Of a stretch of DNA of 64,000 nt, positions 19,457 to 34,948 are shown piece by piece. The stretch comes from Variovorax boronicumulans (GTDB taxonomy: Bacteria > Pseudomonadota > Gammaproteobacteria > Burkholderiales > Burkholderiaceae_C), in NCBI RefSeq assembly GCF_007677875.1, contig NZ_VEDO01000004.1:1-64000 (forward strand), read 5' to 3'. The position numbers and the translations under genes were made by a program. The notes below the pieces were generated by a model that saw only the letters and a program-made list of their open reading frames with translations, did no database searches and was not told the origin of the DNA. Within the stretch, counting starts at the first letter, position 1, and each line of letters opens with the position of its first letter.

Positions 19457-20726
19457 CCAGGCCGGGGAACACATACAGCAGCAGCACCGCCAGGCACATC
19501 AGCGCGAACATCGGCACCGAGACCTTGGCGATCCAGGGCAGCTCCTTGCCCGTCATGCCCTGCAGCACGAACAGGTTGAAGCCCACGGGCGGCGTGATCT
19601 GCGCCATCTCCACGACCAGCACGATGAAGATGCCGAACCAGATCGGGTCGATGCCGGCCTTCTGCACCGTGGGCATCAGCACGCCCATGGTCAGCACCAC
19701 CATGGAAATGCCGTCCATGAAGCAGCCCAGGATGATGAAGAACACGGCCAGTGCCGCGATCAGCTGGCCCTGGCTCAGGCCCAGCGTGGCGATCCACTCC
19801 GCCAGATGCCGTGGCAGTCCGATGTAGCCCATGGACAGCGTGAGAAAGGCCGCGCCCGCGAGGATCAGCGCGATCATGCAGTACAGCCTTGTGGCGCCCA
19901 GCAGCGCATCGCGGAAGGTGGCCCAGTTCAGCGAGCCCTGCGCCGCCGAGATGATGAGCGAGCCCACCACGCCCAGCGCCGCCGCCTCGGTGGCCGTGGC
20001 GATGCCCGTGTAGATGGAGCCCAGCACCGCCACGATGAGCAGCACCACCGGGATCAGGCTGCGCGAGGCCGCGAGCTTCTGCGCGAAGCTGGTCTTCGCA
20101 TCCGCCGCGGGCACCTGCTCGGGGTTGCGCAGGGCCCACAGCATGATGTAGCCGGAGAACAGCAGGCCCAGCACCAGGCCGGGCACGACCCCGGCGATGA
20201 ACAGCCGCGCGATCGAAACCTCGGCCGCCACGCCGTAGACGATCATGATGATGGACGGCGGGATCAGCAGCCCCAGCGTGCTGGCGCCGGCCAGTGTGCC
20301 CACGACCATGTGGTCGGGGTAGCCGCGGCGCTTGAGCTCGGGCAGCGTCATCTTGCCGATGGTGGCGCAGGTGGCGGCGCTGGAGCCCGACACCGCGGCG
20401 AAGATCGTGCAACCCACCACGTTGGTGTGCAGCAGCCGCCCCGGCAGGGCCTGCATCCAGGGCGACAGGCCCTTGAACATGTCCTGGCTGAGCCGCGTGC
20501 GGAACAGGATCTCGCCCATCCAGACGAACAGCGGCAGCGCCGTGAGCGTCCAGCTCGAAGCGGAGCCCCAGATCGTCACGGCCATGGCGTCGCCGGCGGG
20601 CCTGGAGGAGAACATCTGCATGCCGATCCAGGCCACGCCCGACAGCGTGAGGCCGATCCAGACGCCGCTGCCCAGGATCAGGAACAGCGACAGCACCAGC
20701 AGGCCGGTGATGGCGAGGTCACTCAT
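19428..20726 (-). CDS. dctM: TRAP transporter large permease (DctM/SiaM family)
   Basis: A 432-residue membrane protein with about twelve helices, the ion-coupled transport subunit of a TRAP system. Family motifs include FTVW-like WMGEILFRTRLS, VSGSSAATCATIGKMTLPELKRRGY, LAGASTLGLLIPPSI and EMAQITPPVGFNLFVLQG. The start MSDLAITG overlaps the DctQ stop by eight bases. It works with the DctQ and DctP proteins encoded directly upstream. Confidence 0.95.
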   Translation of the reverse strand: MSDLAITGLLVLSLFLILGSGVWIGLTLSGVAWIGMQMFSSRPAGDAMAVTIWGSASSWTLTALPLFVWMGEILFRTRLSQDMFKGLSPWMQALPGRLLHTNVVGCTIFAAVSGSSAATCATIGKMTLPELKRRGYPDHMVVGTLAGASTLGLLIPPSIIMIVYGVAAEVSIARLFIAGVVPGLVLGLLFSGYIMLWALRNPEQVPAADAKTSFAQKLAASRSLIPVVLLIVAVLGSIYTGIATATEAAALGVVGSLIISAAQGSLNWATFRDALLGATRLYCMIALILAGAAFLTLSMGYIGLPRHLAEWIATLGLSQGQLIAALAVFFIILGCFMDGISMVVLTMGVLMPTVQKAGIDPIWFGIFIVLVVEMAQITPPVGFNLFVLQGMTGKELPWIAKVSVPMFALMCLAVLLLYVFPGLVTWLPQKMM

Positions 20727-21228
20727 TGCGCAGTGCCTCCCCGCTGGCGGCCTGTACGCGGCGCCCGCGCAGCTCGAGCACCAGCTCGTCGGCGAAGGCG
20801 ATGGCGAACACCACCGTGCCGACCGCCATGGCCAGCTGCGGGATCCACAGCGGCGTCGCGTCGTTGGAGGTGGAGATGTCGTGGAACGCGTGGGACTGCC
20901 AGGCCAGACGGCAGCTGTAGAACGCGAACAACGAGGCCAGCAGCGTGGCCAGGCCCAGCGACCAGAGCTCCAGCGCCCTGCGTGCACCCCCGCGCAGTGC
21001 GTTGATCAGCAGTGTCACGCGGATGTGCTCACCGCGCTTGAGCGTGTGCGCCAGCGCCAGGAAGCCGGCGGCGGCCATCAGGTAGCCTGCATAGGCGTCG
21101 ATGCCGGGGATGTTGAAGTGCAGCTGCCGGCCCAGGATGGACAGCAGCACGGAGATCAGCAGCGCCACCATGAACAGCGCCGCCAGCCAGGCGGCGCCGT
21201 CATAGAGCGCGTCGAGCAGGCGACGCAT
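20719..21228 (-). CDS. dctQ: TRAP transporter small permease (DctQ family)
   Basis: A 169-residue protein with four hydrophobic helices, the small membrane subunit of the TRAP transporter. Family features include SILGRQLHFNIPGIDAYAGYLMAAAGFLALAHTLKRGEHIRV (in two parts: GRQLHFNIPGIDAYAGYLM and HTLKRGEHIRV). It lies nine bases downstream of the binding-protein gene and overlaps dctM by eight bases, giving the standard order P-Q-M. Confidence 0.93.
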   Translation of the reverse strand: MRRLLDALYDGAAWLAALFMVALLISVLLSILGRQLHFNIPGIDAYAGYLMAAAGFLALAHTLKRGEHIRVTLLINALRGGARRALELWSLGLATLLASLFAFYSCRLAWQSHAFHDISTSNDATPLWIPQLAMAVGTVVFAIAFADELVLELRGRRVQAASGEALRNE

Positions 21229-21237
21229 GCCTTGCGC

Positions 21238-22206
21238 TTACTTGCGGTACGCGTCGACCAGGGCCTTGCCGTCGGGGCCGGCCTTGTCGAGCCATTCCTT
21301 GAGCATGGTGTCGCCGACCTTGGCCATGTCGGCCTTGAGCTGCGCAGGCGGCGGCAGGATGTTCATGCCGTTGGCCTTGAGCTTTTCCTGCGTGTCGGTG
21401 TTTTCCTTCTTGGACGCCGCCCAGCCGCGCGTCTCGGCCTCTGCAGCGGCCTTGAGCAGCGCTGCCTTGGTTGGCGCGTCGAGTGCGTCGAGCGCAGCCT
21501 TGTTGACGATGACGGCGTTCTTGGGCAACCAGGCCTGCGTGTCGTACCAGTACTTGATGTGTTCGTAGGTCTTGGTGTCGAAGCCGGTGGAGCCCGAAGA
21601 CATGTAGGACTCGATGACGCCGGTGGCCATGGCCTGCGACAGTTCGGCGGCCTGCACGGTGACGGGCTGGGCACCCACGAGCTCGGCGATGCGGGCCGTG
21701 GCCGGGCTGTAGGCGCGCCACTTCACGCCCTTGAGGTCGGCGGCGGACTGGATCGGCTTCTTCACGTAGATGCCCTGGGGCGGCCAGGCCACGGTGTAGA
21801 GCAGGGCCATGCCCTGTTCGCCGAGCTTCTTGTCCAGCAGCGGCTTTTGCGCCTGGTAGAGCTTCCATGCGGAGTCGTAGCTGTCGGCCAGGAACGGGAT
21901 GCCGTCGGCGCCGAACACCTGCCATTCGTTCTGGAAGTTCACGAGCAGGATCTCGCCCGCCTGGGCCTGGCCGCCCTGCACGGCACGCTTGATCTCGGGC
22001 GCCTTGAACAGCGAGGCGTTGGCATGCACTGTGATCTTGAGCTTGCCGCCGGTGGCCTTGTCCACGTCGGCCGCGAACTGGTTCAGGTTGACGGTGTGGA
22101 AGTTGGTGGCCGGGTAGGCGGCCGGGAGGTCCCACTTGGCCTGGGCGGATGCATGGGACGCACAGGCCAGCGCGGCAGTCGCGAGCAGGACGGAATGAAG
22201 CTTCAT
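21238..22206 (-). CDS. dctP: TRAP transporter substrate-binding protein (DctP family)
   Basis: A 322-residue periplasmic binding protein. A signal peptide ends at HASAQA. The DctP-family core reads [21 protein letters not shown], then [33 protein letters not shown] and [23 protein letters not shown], where the Arg forms the salt bridge with a substrate carboxylate in characterised relatives. The ligand is unknown. The divergent 5-oxoprolinase gene suggests pyroglutamate or a similar carboxylated cyclic amide. The 116-base gap to that gene should hold both promoters. Confidence 0.93.
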   Translation of the reverse strand: MKLHSVLLATAALACASHASAQAKWDLPAAYPATNFHTVNLNQFAADVDKATGGKLKITVHANASLFKAPEIKRAVQGGQAQAGEILLVNFQNEWQVFGADGIPFLADSYDSAWKLYQAQKPLLDKKLGEQGMALLYTVAWPPQGIYVKKPIQSAADLKGVKWRAYSPATARIAELVGAQPVTVQAAELSQAMATGVIESYMSSGSTGFDTKTYEHIKYWYDTQAWLPKNAVIVNKAALDALDAPTKAALLKAAAEAETRGWAASKKENTDTQEKLKANGMNILPPPAQLKADMAKVGDTMLKEWLDKAGPDGKALVDAYRK

Positions 22207-22322
22207 GGTCTCTCCGGTGGATGGGGAAGGCGAAGAAAGCCAGCATAGACGCAATTCCCGGGCCACCCGCCCCGTGTTTGTCCGCAAGGGCGGGCACGTA
22301 CCATGCATGCGGAGTCCTGCGC

Positions 22323-25970
<3,648 letters not shown>

Positions 25971-26222
25971 GCTTGGCCGTTCACGCGCAGGCCCTGGGCC
26001 GAGAAGCGCGCCGCGTTGCCCGGACCGATCCCCTTGATGCGGGCCATGAGGTCTGCCCAGTCGCGGAACGGTGCCTTTGCGCGCTCTTCCAGCATGGGGG
26101 TGGACAGGCCGGGTCCGATGCCGCGCAGGCCGTCGAGCTCGGCAGCGCTGGCCTGGTTGACTTCGAGCGCCCAGGCTGGCGCCGAAAGGGCCAGGAGCAA
26201 TGCGAGCAGGGCGCGCATGGCT

Positions 26223-27221
26223 TCAGGCGCCGGCCAGCGCCAGGGCCTGCATGTAGGCCGTCACGCCCGTGCGCACATCGGCGAAGGCGTGGTCGCAGCC
26301 GGCCGCGCGCAGGGCGGTGAGGTCGGCCTGGGTGTGGCACTGGTACTTGCCGCGCAGCGCTTCGGGAAAAGGCGTGTAGACGATGGCCTCCTGTTGCACG
26401 GCTTCTTCCAGCGTCAGCGCCGTGCCGCGGCGGGCGTTGACCACGGCCAGCGCCACGTCGTTGAAGGGCTGGGCCCTGCCGGTGCCGAGGTTGAACAGGC
26501 CCGAACGCTCGGGGTGGTCCAGGAACCAGAGGTTGACGGCCACCACGTCATCGATCCAGACGAAGTCGCGTTCCTGCTCGCCGGGCGCGTAGCCGCCGTA
26601 CTCGCCGAACAGGCGCACCTGCTTCTCGGCCTGGAACTGGTGGTACTGGTGGAAGGCCACGCTGGCCATCCGGCCCTTGTGCTGTTCGCGCGGGCCGTAG
26701 ACGTTGAAGTAGCGAAAGCCCACGGTCTGGTGGCGCGCGCGCTCGAACTGCGCGCCGATCTCGCGGCGCAGGCGCTGGTCCACGAGCAGCTTGGAGTAGC
26801 CGTAGACGTTGAGCGGCGCTTCGTTGGCAGGCTCTTCCTTGAACACGGCCGAGCCGCCATAGGTGGCGGCCGAGGAGGCGAACAGCAGCCGCGTGCGCTG
26901 GCGCTGGCAGGCTTCCCAGAGGTGCACGGTGAGCGTGTAGTTGTTGGCCATCATGTACTGGCCATTGCTCTCCATGGTGTCGCTGCAGGCACCTTCGTGG
27001 AACACGGCCTCGACGCGGCCGTAGTGGCCCTGGTCGAAGCGGGTGTAGAAGTCGGCCGCGTCCACGTAGTCGGCGATCGAGAGGTCCACGAGGTTGCGGA
27101 ACTTGTCGCCCTGCGTGAGATCGTCCACCGCGATGATGTCGGTTTCGCCGCGGGCGTTCAGGCCCTTCACGAGGTTGCTGCCGATGAAGCCGGCGGCGCC
27201 GGTGACTACGTAGCGTGGCAT
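26223..27221 (-). CDS. hldD: ADP-L-glycero-D-manno-heptose 6-epimerase
   Basis: A 332-residue NAD(P)-dependent epimerase of the short-chain dehydrogenase family that makes the heptose donor for the LPS inner core. The Rossmann motif is [17 protein letters not shown] and the catalytic pair is seen in SSAATYGG and [12 protein letters not shown]. HldD-specific segments include [19 protein letters not shown] and [13 protein letters not shown]. It starts one base after the stop of the upstream heptose kinase gene. The length matches the family. Confidence 0.97.
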   Translation of the reverse strand: MPRYVVTGAAGFIGSNLVKGLNARGETDIIAVDDLTQGDKFRNLVDLSIADYVDAADFYTRFDQGHYGRVEAVFHEGACSDTMESNGQYMMANNYTLTVHLWEACQRQRTRLLFASSAATYGGSAVFKEEPANEAPLNVYGYSKLLVDQRLRREIGAQFERARHQTVGFRYFNVYGPREQHKGRMASVAFHQYHQFQAEKQVRLFGEYGGYAPGEQERDFVWIDDVVAVNLWFLDHPERSGLFNLGTGRAQPFNDVALAVVNARRGTALTLEEAVQQEAIVYTPFPEALRGKYQCHTQADLTALRAAGCDHAFADVRTGVTAYMQALALAGA

Positions 27222-27222
27222 C

Positions 27223-28188
27223 TCAATCGTTCCCGAACAGTTCTTCGTAGCTGGCCGTGGCCGTGCCGAACTTGCCGACCACGATGGCGCCGGCCTTGTT
27301 GGCCATGGGCATGGCGTCGCGCAGGCTGCAGCCGGCGGCGACCAGCGCGGCCATCGTGGCGATCACGGTGTCGCCCGCACCGGTCACGTCGAAGACCTCG
27401 CGCGCCTGGGCCGCGACATGGGCTTGCCCATGTTCGTCGAACAGCGTCATGCCTTCCTCGCTGCGCGTGAGCAGGAGCGCTTCGAGCGCGAGCTCGCTGC
27501 GCAGGCGCTGGGCCTTGGCGCGCAGTTCGTCCTCGTTGCGCCAACTGCCGACGACCTGCTGCAGTTCGGCGCGGTTGGGTGTGATCAGCGTGGCACCACG
27601 GTAGCGCGAGTAGTCGCTGCCCTTGGGGTCGATCAGCACGGCCTTGCCGGCCGCGCGCGCGGCTTCGATCATCTGCTCCACATGCGCCAGGCCGCCCTTG
27701 CCGTAGTCGGAGAACAGCACGGCGGCATGCTGCGGCATGAGTTCGGCGAACAGGGCGGACTGCGAGGCCAGCGTCTCGGTCTCGGGCACGGTCTCGAAAT
27801 CCAGCCGCAGCAACTGCTGCTGGCGGCCGATCACGCGCAGCTTGACCGTGGTGCGCATCTGCGCGTCGCGGCCGAAGTGCGGCACGATGCCCGTGGCGGC
27901 GACCAGGTCCTCGAGCTTGTGGCTGGCTTCGTCCTCGCCGACCACGGTCAGCAGCGAGGCCTGGGCGCCGAGCGTGACGATGTTGTAGGCCACGTTGGCC
28001 GCCGCGCCGATGCGCTCTTCCTCGCGCGTGACGCGCACCACGGGCACGGGGGCTTCCGGGGAAATGCGGTCGACGGCGCCGTACCAGTAGCGGTCCAGCA
28101 TGGCGTCGCCGACGACAAGCACGCGGGCTTCTGCGAGCGCGTCGCGGCTCGGAAAGGGGTTGCGCAGCAGCGCGGCTGTCGTCGTCAT
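27223..28188 (-). CDS. rfaE1: D-glycero-beta-D-manno-heptose-7-phosphate kinase
   Basis: A 321-residue PfkB-family kinase that phosphorylates heptose 7-phosphate at C1 in LPS core synthesis. Motifs include [39 protein letters not shown], and the catalytic [19 protein letters not shown]. Only the kinase half of HldE is present; the adenylyltransferase domain must be encoded elsewhere, the usual split arrangement in betaproteobacteria. The ATG overlaps the LapB stop by four bases. Confidence 0.95.
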   Translation of the reverse strand: MTTTAALLRNPFPSRDALAEARVLVVGDAMLDRYWYGAVDRISPEAPVPVVRVTREEERIGAAANVAYNIVTLGAQASLLTVVGEDEASHKLEDLVAATGIVPHFGRDAQMRTTVKLRVIGRQQQLLRLDFETVPETETLASQSALFAELMPQHAAVLFSDYGKGGLAHVEQMIEAARAAGKAVLIDPKGSDYSRYRGATLITPNRAELQQVVGSWRNEDELRAKAQRLRSELALEALLLTRSEEGMTLFDEHGQAHVAAQAREVFDVTGAGDTVIATMAALVAAGCSLRDAMPMANKAGAIVVGKFGTATASYEELFGND

Positions 28189-29342
28189 AGTTCCTCCACG
28201 CGGCGCGGCGGATAGCTGTCCCAGGCCTGGCAGCCCGGGCATTGCCAGAAGTGCTGCTTGGCCTCGAAACCGCAGGCGGCGCAGCGGTAGCGCGTGAGCG
28301 GGCGCGTGGCGTGCTCGATGGCGCGTTGCACCTGGGGATGGAACTGCTCGTGCTGGAGCTTCTCGCCGGCCAGCCAGCGGGCGGTGGCCACCAGCGACTG
28401 CTCGCGCTCCAGGTGCTGCAGGTAGCGCTGGCGGGCGGCGTCGCGCCGCTCCTCCTGTGCGCTTTCGAGCGCCACGATGGCGTCCAGGACGTCCAGCGAG
28501 GGGAAGTGGTCGTAGCTCTCCTGCAGTGCGGCCAAAGTGCGTTGCGCCTGGCCGCTGGCGCTGCCGGTTTGGGCCAGTGCGTTGGCGATCAGCGGCACCG
28601 ACTGCGGTGCGACCGCGGCCAGCTCCAGCAAGGTGTGCAGTGCCTCGGCATGCCGCTCGGCCTTGACCTGCATGAGGGCCTGATCGATGCGCGGGCGCGG
28701 TGCCTGCGGCGCGGTGGTGATGGCGCGGGCCAGCACCTGGGCCGCGCCGTCGGAGTCGCCGGCCGCGTTGCGGGCGGCGGCCTGTTCGCACAGGTAGTGC
28801 GCCATGCGGCCGCTGAAGCTGCCCTCGCCGTGGTCCTGCAGCTTCTGCGCGATCTCGGTGGCCTGCGGCCAGTCGCGCGAGCGTTCGTAGATGGCCAGCA
28901 GCGCGAGCAGGGCCTGGGCCTCGTAGCGTGTGCCTTCAAGCTTGCGCAGCGCGTCTTCGGCGCGGTCGAGCAGGCCGGCCTTGAGGAAGTCCAGCGCAAG
29001 ATCGTGCTGGGCGCGGTGGCGGTCGGCCGCGCTGAGGTCGGCGCGCGAGAGCAGGTGCTCGTGCACGCGCACGGCACGCTGGTATTCGCCGCGGCGGCGG
29101 AACAGGTTGCCCAGCGCGAAGTGCAACTCGGTGGTGTCCGGGTCCTTTTGCACCGCCTCGATGAAGGCGTCGATGGCCTGGTCCTGCTGCTCGTTGAGCA
29201 GGTAGTTCAGGCCCTTGAAATAGGCCTTGGGCGCGCGCCGGTTCTCGATGCGCAGCTGGCGCAGGTCCAGCCGCGAGGCCAGCCAGCCCAACACGAAGGC
29301 CACCGGCAGGCCCAGCAGGATCCAGCCGAGATCAAAGTCCAT
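28185..29342 (-). CDS. lapB: LPS-assembly regulator LapB (YciM)
   Basis: A 385-residue membrane-anchored TPR protein. The N-terminal helix (WILLGLPVAFVLGWLASRL) is followed by the conserved YFKGLNYLLNEQQDQAIDAFIEAV, about nine TPR units, and a C-terminal rubredoxin-type metal knuckle with CAAC and CPGC. LapB controls LpxC turnover by FtsH and so sets LPS synthesis. It is coupled to lapA by an 11-base overlap and to the heptose kinase by ATGA, which links LPS regulation to core-sugar synthesis. Confidence 0.95.
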   Translation of the reverse strand: MDFDLGWILLGLPVAFVLGWLASRLDLRQLRIENRRAPKAYFKGLNYLLNEQQDQAIDAFIEAVQKDPDTTELHFALGNLFRRRGEYQRAVRVHEHLLSRADLSAADRHRAQHDLALDFLKAGLLDRAEDALRKLEGTRYEAQALLALLAIYERSRDWPQATEIAQKLQDHGEGSFSGRMAHYLCEQAAARNAAGDSDGAAQVLARAITTAPQAPRPRIDQALMQVKAERHAEALHTLLELAAVAPQSVPLIANALAQTGSASGQAQRTLAALQESYDHFPSLDVLDAIVALESAQEERRDAARQRYLQHLEREQSLVATARWLAGEKLQHEQFHPQVQRAIEHATRPLTRYRCAACGFEAKQHFWQCPGCQAWDSYPPRRVEEL

Positions 29343-29667
29343 GGCGCGGCACGTTGCCCAGGCTGGTGTCGGTGGCGGCTTCGGCGGGTTGCGGCGGGGC
29401 GAGGGGTGCGGGCGATGCGGGTTGCTCCGGCGCCATGTCGCGCGGGGCCGTGCGCTGGCGCCACCAGCGCGGCGCCATGGCGACCACGCCGAGCGCCAGG
29501 CCCAGCGCGAACGCGGCCAGCACCACGAGCACCATGGGCGCGCGCCATTCGGTGCCGAAGAAGAAGCGCACGGCACCCTCGTGCTGGTTGTTCAGCGCGA
29601 AAGCGAAGAGGGTAAAAAAAATGGCTGCCTTCAGTATCCACTTAAGCAGCCACACCAGATTCTTCAT
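29332..29667 (-). CDS. lapA: LapA-family inner-membrane protein
   Basis: A 111-residue protein with two membrane helices (about residues 10-25 and 45-66). The motif FALNNQHEGAVRFFFGTEWRAPMVLVVLAAFALG (in two parts: FALNNQHEGAVRFFFGTEW and APMVLVVLAAFALG) is typical of LapA (DUF1049). The C-terminal cytoplasmic tail is Pro/Ala-rich. It works with LapB in LPS assembly, and its 3' end overlaps lapB. Confidence 0.92.
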   Translation of the reverse strand: MKNLVWLLKWILKAAIFFTLFAFALNNQHEGAVRFFFGTEWRAPMVLVVLAAFALGLALGVVAMAPRWWRQRTAPRDMAPEQPASPAPLAPPQPAEAATDTSLGNVPRHGL

Positions 29668-29731
29668 GAAGCGAATGTCCTCATCCCGGGCATTCTACGG
29701 GCGGGCCGCAGGCCAGGAAGACCACGCCGCG

Positions 29732-30046
29732 TCAGCGGTCGTAACGCCTTTCGTCGGGGTCGATGGGGCCCTTGTCGACGGCCTCGCGCAGTGCCTTGCC
29801 GGGCTTGAAATGCGGCACGCGCTTTTCGGGAATGGCCACGGCCTCGCCGCTGCGCGGGTTGCGCCCCATCCGCGGCGGACGCCGGTTGATCGAGAAGCTG
29901 CCGAAGCCGCGGATCTCCACGCGGTGGCCCCGGACCAGCGCGTCGCCCACGGCGTCCAGGATGGTCTTGACCGCGTGCTCGGCATCGCGGTGGGTCAGCT
30001 GGCTGAAGCGGGCCGCCAGTTCTTCAACGAGATCGGATCGGGTCAT
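29732..30046 (-). CDS. ihfB: Integration host factor subunit beta
   Basis: A 104-residue HU/IHF-family protein that bends DNA as a heterodimer with Ihf[32 protein letters not shown] is the family N-terminus and [42 protein letters not shown] (in parts: [19 protein letters not shown] and [11 protein letters not shown]) is the DNA-binding arm and tail; the Pro of the arm tip that intercalates into DNA is present. It lies between rpsA and lapA, the conserved position. IHF is also a likely helper at the sigma-54 promoters of this genome. Confidence 0.97.
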   Translation of the reverse strand: MTRSDLVEELAARFSQLTHRDAEHAVKTILDAVGDALVRGHRVEIRGFGSFSINRRPPRMGRNPRSGEAVAIPEKRVPHFKPGKALREAVDKGPIDPDERRYDR

Positions 30047-30166
30047 GTCGGTTCAAGGCTGCATCCATGGAATCGGGCCAGTCCTCCAACCCCTGATGGG
30101 GCGGCGGTGCTGGCCCGACGAATGTCGCACAGGAACGCGGGTTCCCGTGCGCCTCTCAAGCAACGA

Positions 30167-31855
<1,689 letters not shown>

Positions 31856-32037
31856 GTATTTCCTTGGGCCACGGAGCAGGGTTTGCCTGCGCGGGATTGC
31901 GCGGGCTTCTAAGGCTGTCGTGGCGGTAGTTGCGGGAGCGTCCCGCGACGGTTGGGTTGCGATGCACCCGGCCGATGCGCTTGCTGCGCGGGCTGGCCGG
32001 ATGGGCCTGGTTCTTCGTGCGGCCTGGAGCGTGTGCC

Positions 32038-34053
32038 TCAGAACCCCTGCCGCTGATCCCACCAGGCCAGGACACGATCGACACAGGCTTGCACCGTGAG
32101 ATCGGAGTTGTCCAGGGTGAGGGCATCGGCTGCGGCGCGAAGCGGGGCGACGGGGCGGGAGGCATCCCGCGCGTCGCGCGCCTCAAGGTCCGCGCGAAGG
32201 GTCGCAATTGTAGTTGAAATCCCTTTGGAAATCAATTGCTTATGCCGGCGCTCCGCGCGACGTTCGGCGCTGGCCGTCAGATACACCTTGAGCGGGGCCG
32301 CCGGGAAGATCACCGTGCCCATGTCGCGGCCGTCGGCCACAAGCCCCGGCAGGCGCCGGAAGCTCAGCTGCAGGTCGACCAGCGCCGCGCGCACGGATGG
32401 CAGGGCCGACACCTTGGAGGCGTTCATGCCGGCCTCCTCGGTGCGGATCGCGTCGGTCACGTCCTCGGTGTCCAGCCAGATGCGGCCGTCGTCGAAGCGC
32501 ACGGGCAGCGTGGCGGCCATGCGGGCGATGGCGCCCTCGTTCTCCTGGCCGATGGCAAGGCCGGCGCGCAGGGCGGCGTAGGCCGTGATGCGGTACATCG
32601 CGCCTGAATCGAGGAAGTGGTAGCCCAGTGCGCGCGCCACGGCGGCGGCCACCGTGCCCTTGCCCGAGGCCGTGGGACCGTCGATGCACAGCACCGGCAC
32701 CTGGGCGGTGGGCGTGCGGCAGACCGATAGCAGGGCCTCGAAGTAGTCGGGGAAGGTCTTCGCCACGCACTTGGGGTCGAGGATGCGCACCGGCGAGTGC
32801 GAGGGCGCGGCGCCCGGCCGCAGCCGGTGGAACGCGGCCAGCGAGAAGCACATGGCGACGCGGTGGTCGTCGTAGGTGTGGATGGCCGCGCTGGGCCAGG
32901 GATGGTCAGCCGGCGGCGGCACGATGCGCAGGAAGTCCTGGCCTTCCTCGACCTCGGCGCCGAACTTGCGCAGCTCGGCCGCCATGGCGGCGATGCGGTC
33001 GGTTTCCTTGACGCGCCAGCTCGCGATGTTGTGCAGCCGGCTCGGCCCGTCGGCGTACAGCGCCATGACGGCCAGCGTCATGGCGGCATCGGGAATGTGG
33101 TTGCAATCGAGGTCGATGGCCTTGAGCGGCCAGGCGCCGCACGCCACCTGCAGCCAGTTGGGACCGGCCTCGACCGCCGCGCCCATGGCCTGGGCGGCTT
33201 CGACGAAGCGGATGTCGCCCTGGATCGAGGCCGCGCCCACGCCCTCGATGCGCAGCGGCTGGGCGGCGTCGGCCGCGATGGCGCCCAGCGCCACGAAGTA
33301 GCTGGCCGAGGAGGCGTCGGCCTCGACGTGGATCTCGCCGGGCGATTGGTAGCGGCTGCCGGCCGGGATCGTGAAACGCTGCCAGCCCTCGCGCGCGACC
33401 GCGATGCCGAAGCGCGCCAGTAGGTTCAGCGTGATCTCCACGTAGGGCTTGGAGATCAGTTCGCCGACCACCTCGACCACGATGTCGCGCCGGGCCACCA
33501 GCGGCAGCGCCAGTAACAGCGCCGTGAGGAACTGGCTGGAGACGTCGCCGCGCACGCGGATGGGCTGGTCCAGTTGCAGCACGCCCGGCATGCCGATGTC
33601 CAGCGGCGGGTAGCCGGGGTTGGCGCCATAGCCGATCGCACATCCCAGCTGCACGAGCGCGTCGACGAGGTCGCCGATGGGCCGCTCGTACATGCGCGGC
33701 ACGCCGGTCAGCGTGAACTTGCCGCCCAGCAGCGCCAGCACGGCGGTCAGCGGCCGGATCGCGGTGCCGGCATTGCCCATGAACAGTTCGGCCTCGGTCG
33801 TCGCCAGTTTGCCGTCCAGGCCGGTGATGGTGACGGTGCTGCCTTCGCGCGCGATGTCGCAGCCAAGCTGGGCCAGCGCGGCCAGCATCACGCGCGTGTC
33901 GTCGGAATCCAGCAGGTCGCGCACGACGGTCTGGCCGGCCGACAGCGCAGCCAGCAGCAGCACGCGGTTGGAGATGCTCTTGGAGCCCGGCAGCGCCACC
34001 GTTCCGGCGGCTCCCTGCAGTGGGGGGAGGTCCAGGAAGGCGGTGTCGAACAT
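32038..34053 (-). CDS. aroA-cmk: Bifunctional EPSP synthase / cytidylate kinase (AroA-Cmk fusion)
   Basis: A 671-residue fusion. Residues 1 to about 440 form EPSP synthase (shikimate pathway), with [17 protein letters not shown], the PEP-binding [12 protein letters not shown] (glyphosate-class I pattern) and [13 protein letters not shown]. Residues from about 450 form CMP/dCMP kinase, with the P-loop [30 protein letters not shown] and [11 protein letters not shown]. The two enzymes are separate and adjacent in E. coli; the fusion is known in Comamonadaceae. The gene follows tyrA by three bases and precedes rpsA. Confidence 0.97.
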   Translation of the reverse strand: MFDTAFLDLPPLQGAAGTVALPGSKSISNRVLLLAALSAGQTVVRDLLDSDDTRVMLAALAQLGCDIAREGSTVTITGLDGKLATTEAELFMGNAGTAIRPLTAVLALLGGKFTLTGVPRMYERPIGDLVDALVQLGCAIGYGANPGYPPLDIGMPGVLQLDQPIRVRGDVSSQFLTALLLALPLVARRDIVVEVVGELISKPYVEITLNLLARFGIAVAREGWQRFTIPAGSRYQSPGEIHVEADASSASYFVALGAIAADAAQPLRIEGVGAASIQGDIRFVEAAQAMGAAVEAGPNWLQVACGAWPLKAIDLDCNHIPDAAMTLAVMALYADGPSRLHNIASWRVKETDRIAAMAAELRKFGAEVEEGQDFLRIVPPPADHPWPSAAIHTYDDHRVAMCFSLAAFHRLRPGAAPSHSPVRILDPKCVAKTFPDYFEALLSVCRTPTAQVPVLCIDGPTASGKGTVAAAVARALGYHFLDSGAMYRITAYAALRAGLAIGQENEGAIARMAATLPVRFDDGRIWLDTEDVTDAIRTEEAGMNASKVSALPSVRAALVDLQLSFRRLPGLVADGRDMGTVIFPAAPLKVYLTASAERRAERRHKQLISKGISTTIATLRADLEARDARDASRPVAPLRAAADALTLDNSDLTVQACVDRVLAWWDQRQGF

Positions 34054-34056
34054 TCT

Positions 34057-34935
34057 TCAGGTCCCGGGTTTGAATGAATCCATGTGCCATGCGGCGCGGA
34101 TGCCGCTGGCCTGTGCGATCAGCTGTTCCAGTGCGGCGCCGTCGCCGGCCACGATTTGCTGCTCGAACTGTGCCAGCGCCTGCTGGTGCGCACGCAGCTG
34201 GGCCAGCAATTCCTGGCGGTTGGCCAGGAAGATGTCGCGCCACATGCGTGGATCGGCGCCGGCAATGCGCGTGAAATCGCGGAAGCCCGGCCCGCCCAGC
34301 GCCAGGATGGCGGGGCCGTCGGGCTGTTGCGCGATGCCGTGGATGAAGGCGAAGGCCAGCAGGTGCGGCAGATGGCTGACGGCGGCGAAGGTGGTGTCGT
34401 GCGCGGCCGGCGTCATCTCGACCAGGCGTGCGCCAAGGGCCATCCAGCAGGCCTGTGCCTGGGCCAGCTGGGCGGCACCGGAACTGGCCGTGGGCGTCAG
34501 GATCACGTGGCGGCCCCGGTACAGCATGGCGTCTGCCTGGTCCACGCCGGCGCGCTCCTTGCCGGCGATTGGGTGGGCCGGCACGAAGCAGGGCAGGGCC
34601 GCGCCGAGTGCGCGCTCGGCCGCGGCCACCACGTCGCTCTTGGTCGAGCCCACGTCCATGAGCAACGTGTCCCGGCCCAGCGTGGCGCGGATGGCCGTGA
34701 AGGTGGCTTCGGTCGCGGCCACCGGCACGGCGACGAGCACGAGGTCGGCATCGGCCGCGGCTTCGGCGGCCGAGCCGGCCTGCCGATCGATCACGCCCAG
34801 TTCGAGCGCGCGCTGCGTGGTACTGGGAGAGGCGCTGAAGCCAACGATCTGGCGCACCAGGCCGGCCTGGCGCAGCGCCAGCGCGAAGGAGCCGCCCATC
34901 AGGCCGCAGCCGATCAGGCCCAGGCGTTCGAACAT
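34057..34935 (-). CDS. tyrA: Prephenate dehydrogenase
   Basis: A 292-residue NAD-dependent dehydrogenase that makes 4-hydroxyphenylpyruvate (or acts on arogenate) for tyrosine synthesis. The Rossmann motif is LIGCGLMGGSFALALR. The catalytic His region is PAHPIAGKERAGVDQADAMLYRGR, and AVSHLPHLLAFAF and GGPGFRDFTRIAGADPRMWRD are family segments. There is no chorismate mutase or ACT domain fused to it. It lies 13 bases after pheA and three bases before aroA-cmk, within an aromatic amino-acid operon. Confidence 0.95.
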   Translation of the reverse strand: MFERLGLIGCGLMGGSFALALRQAGLVRQIVGFSASPSTTQRALELGVIDRQAGSAAEAAADADLVLVAVPVAATEATFTAIRATLGRDTLLMDVGSTKSDVVAAAERALGAALPCFVPAHPIAGKERAGVDQADAMLYRGRHVILTPTASSGAAQLAQAQACWMALGARLVEMTPAAHDTTFAAVSHLPHLLAFAFIHGIAQQPDGPAILALGGPGFRDFTRIAGADPRMWRDIFLANRQELLAQLRAHQQALAQFEQQIVAGDGAALEQLIAQASGIRAAWHMDSFKPGT

Positions 34936-34948
34936 CGCAGGGCGGCCC

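Noticed and set aside
30047-30166. Hairpin downstream of rpsA (GCACAGGAAC with GGTTCCCGTGC) as a terminator
   Set aside because: The stem is imperfect and no T-run follows it on the minus strand; readthrough into ihfB is likely.
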